From Candidatus Shapirobacteria bacterium (GTDB lineage: Bacteria > Patescibacteriota > Microgenomatia > UBA12405): DNA of 9,745 bases. The stretch lies in NCBI GenBank assembly GCA_009885205.1, contig VFLE01000109.1, positions 1 to 9,745 on the forward strand. The letters run 5' to 3'. The notes under the pieces were generated by a model. That model was not told where the DNA came from, ran no database searches, and saw only the letters and a list, made by a program, of their open reading frames with translations. The position numbers were made by a program, and so were the translations under genes. Positions 7,199 through 9,745 of this stretch are shown here, piece by piece. How positions within the stretch are numbered: position 1 is the first letter of the stretch; every line of letters starts with the position of its first letter.

Positions 7199-7220
7199 TT
7201 TATATTTTACGATAGATTTC
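7199..7220 (-). promoter_or_regulatory. TCTA core in AT-rich leader (putative late promoter)
   Basis: Read on minus, gaaatctatcg is followed by an A/T tract that ends at the ATG. The TCTA core is at 7213-7216, 15 nt before the start. Compare the leaders of the genes starting at 265 and 5023. Confidence 0.35.
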
Positions 7221-7288
7221 TTTATGTTTTTTACATCTTTCAACAATCTAAACGCCGACCCTTTTTTCTTTGTATTCAAAAGTGTATA

Positions 7289-7361
7289 CGCTTTGTGTAG
7301 GACTCGAACCTACGACCTTCCGGTTAACAGCCGGATGCACTACCTACTATGCTAACAAAGC
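7289..7361 (-). tRNA. tRNA-Asn (anticodon GUU)
   Basis: A full cloverleaf of 73 nt folds by eye. The acceptor GCTTTGT pairs perfectly with ACAAAGC. The D stem is GCAT/GTGC with an AGTAGGTA loop, the anticodon stem TCCGG/CCGGA has loop CTGTTAA (anticodon GTT at 7326-7328), the variable loop is AGGTC, and the T stem GTAGG/CCTAC has loop TTCGAGT. The discriminator base is G. CCA is not encoded (TATA follows), as in eukaryotic-type genes, and there is no intron. It sits alone, about 90 bp upstream of the methyltransferase start and on the same strand. It decodes AAC and AAU, which are frequent codons in the Asn-rich proteins of this window. Confidence 0.97.
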
Positions 7362-7366
7362 CGATG

Positions 7367-7387
7367 TGTGGGCCATACTCGCCCACA
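7367..7387. repeat. GC-rich hairpin next to the tRNA 5' end
   Basis: TGTGGGC (7367-7373) and GCCCACA (7381-7387) form a perfect 7-bp stem with a 7-nt loop. It is the most GC-rich hairpin seen in an otherwise AT-rich spacer. It lies 5 bp beyond the tRNA 5' end and about 70 bp upstream of the fucosyltransferase start, so it is 5' of both. Mimivirus transcripts end at hairpins, but here no gene ends next to it. It may belong to a longer tRNA precursor. Confidence 0.45.
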
Positions 7388-7426
7388 TTCATTTTAGGAT
7401 CTTATTCTTTATATTATTAGGTTTAC

Positions 7427-7445
7427 AAATATAAATATATATATA
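7427..7445 (+). promoter_or_regulatory. AT-alternating tract upstream of the fucosyltransferase
   Basis: An uninterrupted A/T run with TATATATATA steps ends 11 nt before the ATG at 7457. There is no AAAATTGA or TCTA core. It is similar in type to the tract before the kinase and is probably the promoter. Confidence 0.35.
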
Positions 7446-7456
7446 GTTTTTCATAT

Positions 7457-8269
7457 ATGAATTCTCCGAATTATAATTTATATACAGAATTATCGGGCCG
7501 CCTTGGAAATTTATTATTTCAAGTATTTTCTTCTTATGGAATGTCGATGAAGAGTGGTCGGAATCTTATTATATTTGGTAATTCGGCCGAAATCGATCCT
7601 ATTTTTCGCACTCTACCCAATCTCAAGTATATGGAAAAAAAACATGTTCATTTTCATAATCTTGCTATTTATGACGAAACCAATGAAAGTGACCCCATAA
7701 AAAACGCGTTTCAATTCAATCCAAATATTATTTCTCTTTTTGGAAACAACGACGGATGTCTGTTTGGGTATTTTCAAAACGAGAAGTATTTTTGTGATTA
7801 CCGAGAAACTATTTACAAAATTCTCGAAAATAAAGAAATAACGGACCGGTTGTTATACGCCTATCCAAGTTTGCCATCGCATTATTTTATTCATATTCGA
7901 CGTGGTGATTATGTGGGAAACCATCTTTATACGATTGATTATGATACATATTACAGATCGGCCATTTCTTATGTTTTGGAACAAGATCCCATGGCGCAAT
8001 TTTTTATTGTAAGCGACGATGTTGAATATTGTAAAACATATTCCGTCCTTTCGAATCTTCGTCTGACTTTTATTGAAAATATGGATACAATCGATACACT
8101 CTATTTTATGTCCCTTTGTAGCAAAGGAGGAATTTGCTGTAATAGTTCCTTTTCTTGGTGGGGATCTTATATGAATCCCAATAAAAATAAAATTGTGACT
8201 ATGCCTAGAATATGGATGAATATTTCAAAACCGATTGATATTTATTATGAGGGGGTTATCATTCTCTAA
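7457..8269 (+). CDS. Family 11 glycosyltransferase (alpha-1,2-fucosyltransferase-like), 270 aa
   Basis: The protein matches glycosyltransferase family 11, which transfers fucose from GDP-fucose to galactose or related acceptors in alpha-1,2 linkage. The N-terminal GRLGNLLFQVFSSYGMSMKSG (residues 14-34) is the family's 'GrLGNqlFqyA...ak' start. The GDP-fucose binding motif HxRRGD is present as HIRRGDY (146-152). FFIVSDDVEYCK (182-193) is motif II, and ICCNSSFSWWGSYMNP (226-241) is the conserved motif III. There is no N-terminal membrane anchor or signal, so it probably works in the cytosol or virus factory, as in other viral or bacterial members, rather than as a Golgi type II enzyme. Length is close to the family norm. 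It is divergent from the tRNA/methyltransferase block, and its TAA lies 1 bp from the stop of the convergent membrane protein gene. The exact acceptor and linkage are inference. Confidence 0.9.
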   Translation: MNSPNYNLYTELSGRLGNLLFQVFSSYGMSMKSGRNLIIFGNSAEIDPIFRTLPNLKYMEKKHVHFHNLAIYDETNESDPIKNAFQFNPNIISLFGNNDGCLFGYFQNEKYFCDYRETIYKILENKEITDRLLYAYPSLPSHYFIHIRRGDYVGNHLYTIDYDTYYRSAISYVLEQDPMAQFFIVSDDVEYCKTYSVLSNLRLTFIENMDTIDTLYFMSLCSKGGICCNSSFSWWGSYMNPNKNKIVTMPRIWMNISKPIDIYYEGVIIL

Positions 8270-8270
8270 T

Positions 8271-8678
8271 TTATTGACTCCAATATTTATATCTAAAAAT
8301 AGGATCGTATTCGTAACGCATCAATTCATAACTCGTTAACCGTCTTTTATTAGTGCAAAATAGAATAATTAATGCGAAGCCAAATACGAAGATAAACATG
8401 ACTAGCGAATGTGCGTCTGACTTTATGTCTATCGGTTCCATATATTTGTGGGCTGATAAAATATGACACTGGCACTGCCCTGTATAATCCCATCCATAGG
8501 AGTTTTTGTAGAAATTTATATTCGGTGTAGTATCGTGGAATAGTGTTTTTGTGTAATTCCACGAGTTTTGTGTTTGCATTATGTGTTTTAATCCAGCCTT
8601 GGTCCCGTTGGTAGACCGAATAGTAAAAGATAGAATAATGATTATTATACCTTTTATTTGTGTTTGAATGCGCGACAT
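8271..8678 (-). CDS. Small type I membrane protein, 135 aa
   Basis: The protein opens with a short basic segment and a hydrophobic stretch, MSRIQTQIKGIIIIILSFTI, readable as a signal peptide (possible cleavage after about residue 25, near STNG). An ectodomain of roughly 65 residues follows, with an N-glycosylation sequon NYT (41-43), a CQC pair (69-71) and many aromatic residues. A second hydrophobic helix, SLVMFIFVFGFALIILFC (about 91-108), is followed by NKRR and a Tyr-rich charged tail. This suggests type I topology or a two-TM protein. I do not recognise a family. AAAATTGA sits 37 nt before the ATG, so early expression is likely, which would fit a role in host membranes rather than only in the virion. 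It is convergent with the fucosyltransferase, with a 1-bp gap between stop codons. Confidence 0.75.
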   Translation of the reverse strand: MSRIQTQIKGIIIIILSFTIRSTNGTKAGLKHIMQTQNSWNYTKTLFHDTTPNINFYKNSYGWDYTGQCQCHILSAHKYMEPIDIKSDAHSLVMFIFVFGFALIILFCTNKRRLTSYELMRYEYDPIFRYKYWSQ

Positions 8679-8715
8679 TGATTTTTGATCATGTAAACGT
8701 AAATTTATAAAAGTT

Positions 8716-8723
8716 TCAATTTT
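8716..8723 (-). promoter_or_regulatory. AAAATTGA early promoter octamer
   Basis: TCAATTTT on plus equals AAAATTGA on minus, ending 37 nt upstream of the ATG at 8678. It is an exact octamer with spacing like the other two copies. Confidence 0.75.
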
Positions 8724-8814
8724 GTGTGTAAGCTAAGATTAAAACTGTTATTATTGTACAAAATGTAATAAATTTCAAAATTTCAGGAGGTTATGGTGAG
8801 AAAAATGGTGTGTT

Positions 8815-8979
8815 TCACATATTTACTGTATCTTTCATCGCCTCCACGTGAGCATCTGTACTCAGTTTTATTAGTTCGGCTGCAAAGTCGGTAACTTTTT
8901 TTTTAAGTTGGGGTCGTTTTGCACTTAAAGCATCGCGGCATAAGCGAGTGTTTGAAACAGTGTTAAAGCTAACCGCGGT
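8815..8979 (-). pseudogene. Decayed tandem copy of the 3' end of the neighbouring gene
   Basis: The segment 8824-8979 aligns with 9008-9164 at roughly 93 % identity by hand (about 10 mismatches and one length change over 157 positions). In the frame matching the intact copy it has a TAA (8925-8927) where the intact gene has Lys. A T-run of 9 (8896-8904), against 10 in the other copy, then shifts the frame. Beyond the shift the peptide TDFAAELIKLSTDAHVEAMK is still recognisable and ends DTVNM at a TGA (8815-8817). It therefore looks like the original C-terminal end of the gene, left behind after a tandem duplication. The alternative is the remnant of a second, tandem paralogous gene whose front was deleted. 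Confidence 0.75.
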
Positions 8980-9164
8980 GTATGCCGTTATCCCCCTCTA
9001 TTTTTCTTACTGTGTCTTTCATCGCCTTCACGTGAGCATCTGTACTCCGTTTTATTAGTTCGGCTGCATATTCGGTAACTTTTTTTTTTAAGTTGGGGTC
9101 GTGTTGCATTTTAAGCTCCGCGGCATAAGCGAGTGTTTGAAACAGTGTTAAAGCTAACCGCGGT
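8824..9164. repeat. Two-copy tandem repeat, unit about 184 bp
   Basis: Copy 1 spans 8824-8979 and copy 2 spans 9008-9164, with 28 bp of unrelated sequence between them. The last 41 bp of each copy (plus strand) are identical; differences cluster around the T-run and the stretch just after it. The copies are offset by 184-185 bp, not a multiple of three. Confidence 0.9.
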
Positions 9165-9532
9165 ACACTGTAAGCTAATGTTAATATTTGTGTAAATATT
9201 CCTGCAGTCCCAACGTACCCCGCTGCAATTATACGATACGGAACTATTACAGCCACGCAAACAATTAAAACTATATCCATTCCTAACTTCTTTACTGCAA
9301 ACTTTAAAGTTGAAAATATTTTTCTTTTGTCGGGTATATCGGTTCCATTTAATTCCACGGCAGCTTGCTTTAAATTCACTTCAGCTTGGTTTAATTCGGT
9401 AGACGAAGTGGCTTCCTGTTGTTCAGTTGAAGAAGCTAATTGGGTTATTTCAGAAGAAGTGGGTTTGACAAGAGTAACCTTATATTGGCTACAAATTCTA
9501 GTTATATGGTCGTTAATTATTTCATCGTTCAT
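8969..9532 (-). CDS. Two-TM membrane protein with duplicated 3' end, 187 aa
   Basis: The protein begins MNDEIINDHITRICSQYKVT. It has a Ser/Thr/Gln/Glu-rich, probably helical segment (about 28-62) and a basic patch DKRKIFSTLKFAVKKLG (68-84). Two adjacent hydrophobic helices follow at about 85-105 and 108-135. A soluble amphipathic tail comes last (HDPNLKKKVTEYAAELIKRS, about 144-163). I do not recognise a family. The last 12 residues or so (RKIEGDNGIHRG) come from the junction of the tandem repeat and from the start of the decayed copy read in another frame, ending at a TAG inside it. The ancestral end was probably the DTVNM read-out of the other copy. Composition is less AT-rich than its neighbours, which might mean recent acquisition. 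The leader has no AAAATTGA. Holin-like or small virion membrane protein are possibilities only. Confidence 0.65.
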   Translation of the reverse strand: MNDEIINDHITRICSQYKVTLVKPTSSEITQLASSTEQQEATSSTELNQAEVNLKQAAVELNGTDIPDKRKIFSTLKFAVKKLGMDIVLIVCVAVIVPYRIIAAGYVGTAGIFTQILTLAYSVPRLALTLFQTLAYAAELKMQHDPNLKKKVTEYAAELIKRSTDAHVKAMKDTVRKIEGDNGIHRG

Positions 9533-9607
9533 ATTTTGGTTTTTCCTTTTATTTTTTTCAGCGTATTTTTCTAATCTACCGTTCTACATATTTTATATCG
9601 TTTCAAT

Positions 9608-9745
9608 CTACATTTTTTTCACGACAATTATTTTATTCGAGTCTTTCTGATTTTCGTTGTTGTCGATGGACAGTATTCTTTTATTCGTATTCGTATTCGT
9701 ATTCGTATTCATACCAAATGATGAGCGAGAAGGAGAAAAGGAAGA
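9608..9745 (-). CDS. C-terminal part or small ORF with Asn-Thr repeat
   Basis: Read on minus from the right edge, the frame is open through SSFSPSRSSFG, then M, a fivefold Asn-Thr/Asn repeat (MNTNTNTNTNKR) and a polar Lys-rich tail ending IIVVKKM at a TAG (9608-9610). It is either the end of a gene starting outside the window or a 34-residue ORF beginning at the ATG at 9712. The hexanucleotide repeat encodes the Asn-Thr run. No domain is visible, and random occurrence is possible over this length. Confidence 0.35.
   Translation of the reverse strand, partial: SSFSPSRSSFGMNTNTNTNTNKRILSIDNNENQKDSNKIIVVKKM
9682..9710. repeat. TATTCG hexanucleotide microsatellite
   Basis: Nearly five perfect copies of TATTCG in tandem. 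The unit is six bases, so copy number changes would keep frame in the minus-strand reading frame, adding or losing Asn-Thr pairs. Confidence 0.9.

Noticed and set aside
7324..7392. A 22-codon minus-strand ORF starting just upstream of the tRNA and running into it
   Set aside because: Most of it is tRNA sequence and it ends inside the anticodon stem-loop; chance reading.
8725..9178. A shared 10-mer TGTAAGCTAA near 8727 and 9168, possibly a third part of the tandem repeat
   Set aside because: The similarity does not extend convincingly on either side.
9327..9650. Plus-strand frame of 107 codons opposite the 187-aa gene
   Set aside because: It is antisense to the better coding frame, and its hydrophobic tail comes from T-rich spacer sequence.
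1..9745. CRISPR arrays, insertion sequences, inteins
   Set aside because: No regularly spaced repeats, transposase motifs or intein splicing blocks were seen in any reading frame.

Overview
This window looks like a piece of a nucleocytoplasmic large DNA virus (giant virus) genome, most likely from the Imitervirales and close to the algal Mesomimiviridae branch. Four things support this. The DNA is AT-rich and tightly packed on both strands. The mimivirid early promoter octamer AAAATTGA sits 33-37 nt upstream of three start codons. AT-rich leaders containing an (A)ATCTAT core resemble the TCTA late motif of Cafeteria roenbergensis virus. The gene content (DUF2828/VWA protein, divergent viral protein kinase, FkbM methyltransferase, family 11 fucosyltransferase, a tRNA among protein genes) is typical of such viruses. 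No bacterial ribosome binding sites or operons are seen. The group assignment rests on recognition, not on a search.

Layout. Positions 1-265 (minus) hold the N-terminal part of an acidic protein that runs off the left edge. Positions 337-930 (minus) encode a conserved-looking protein of unknown function, divergent from 1010-2209 (plus), a two-transmembrane protein with SLATT-like architecture. The latter overlaps by stop codon with 2206-2490 (minus), a mini-protein with an RRM-like fold pattern. Positions 2491-2903 are a palindrome-rich stretch without a convincing gene. Positions 2904-3443 (plus) encode an unknown protein that meets, tail to tail, the DUF2828/VWA-domain protein at 3449-5023 (minus). 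The protein kinase (5088-6410, minus) and the FkbM methyltransferase (6443-7198, minus) follow. A tRNA-Asn(GUU) lies at 7289-7361 (minus) and the fucosyltransferase at 7457-8269 (plus). A small single-pass membrane protein occupies 8271-8678 (minus). The right end has a two-TM protein (8969-9532, minus) whose 3' part is tandemly duplicated into a decayed copy (8815-8979), and the end of one more reading frame with an Asn-Thr microsatellite (9608-9745, minus).

How the genes fit together. The methyltransferase and the fucosyltransferase flank the tRNA and could both act on virion surface glycans. The kinase and VWA protein resemble proteins often found in giant virus particles or late infection. 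Genes fall into an AAAATTGA class (putatively early: the 197-aa unknown, the RRM-like protein, the small membrane protein) and a TCTA/AT-tract class (putatively late: the N-terminal fragment, VWA protein, methyltransferase, and perhaps kinase and fucosyltransferase). The points most worth following up are the SLATT-like membrane protein, the decaying tandem duplication, the palindrome-rich intergenic block and the convergent gene pairs with no space between stop codons.
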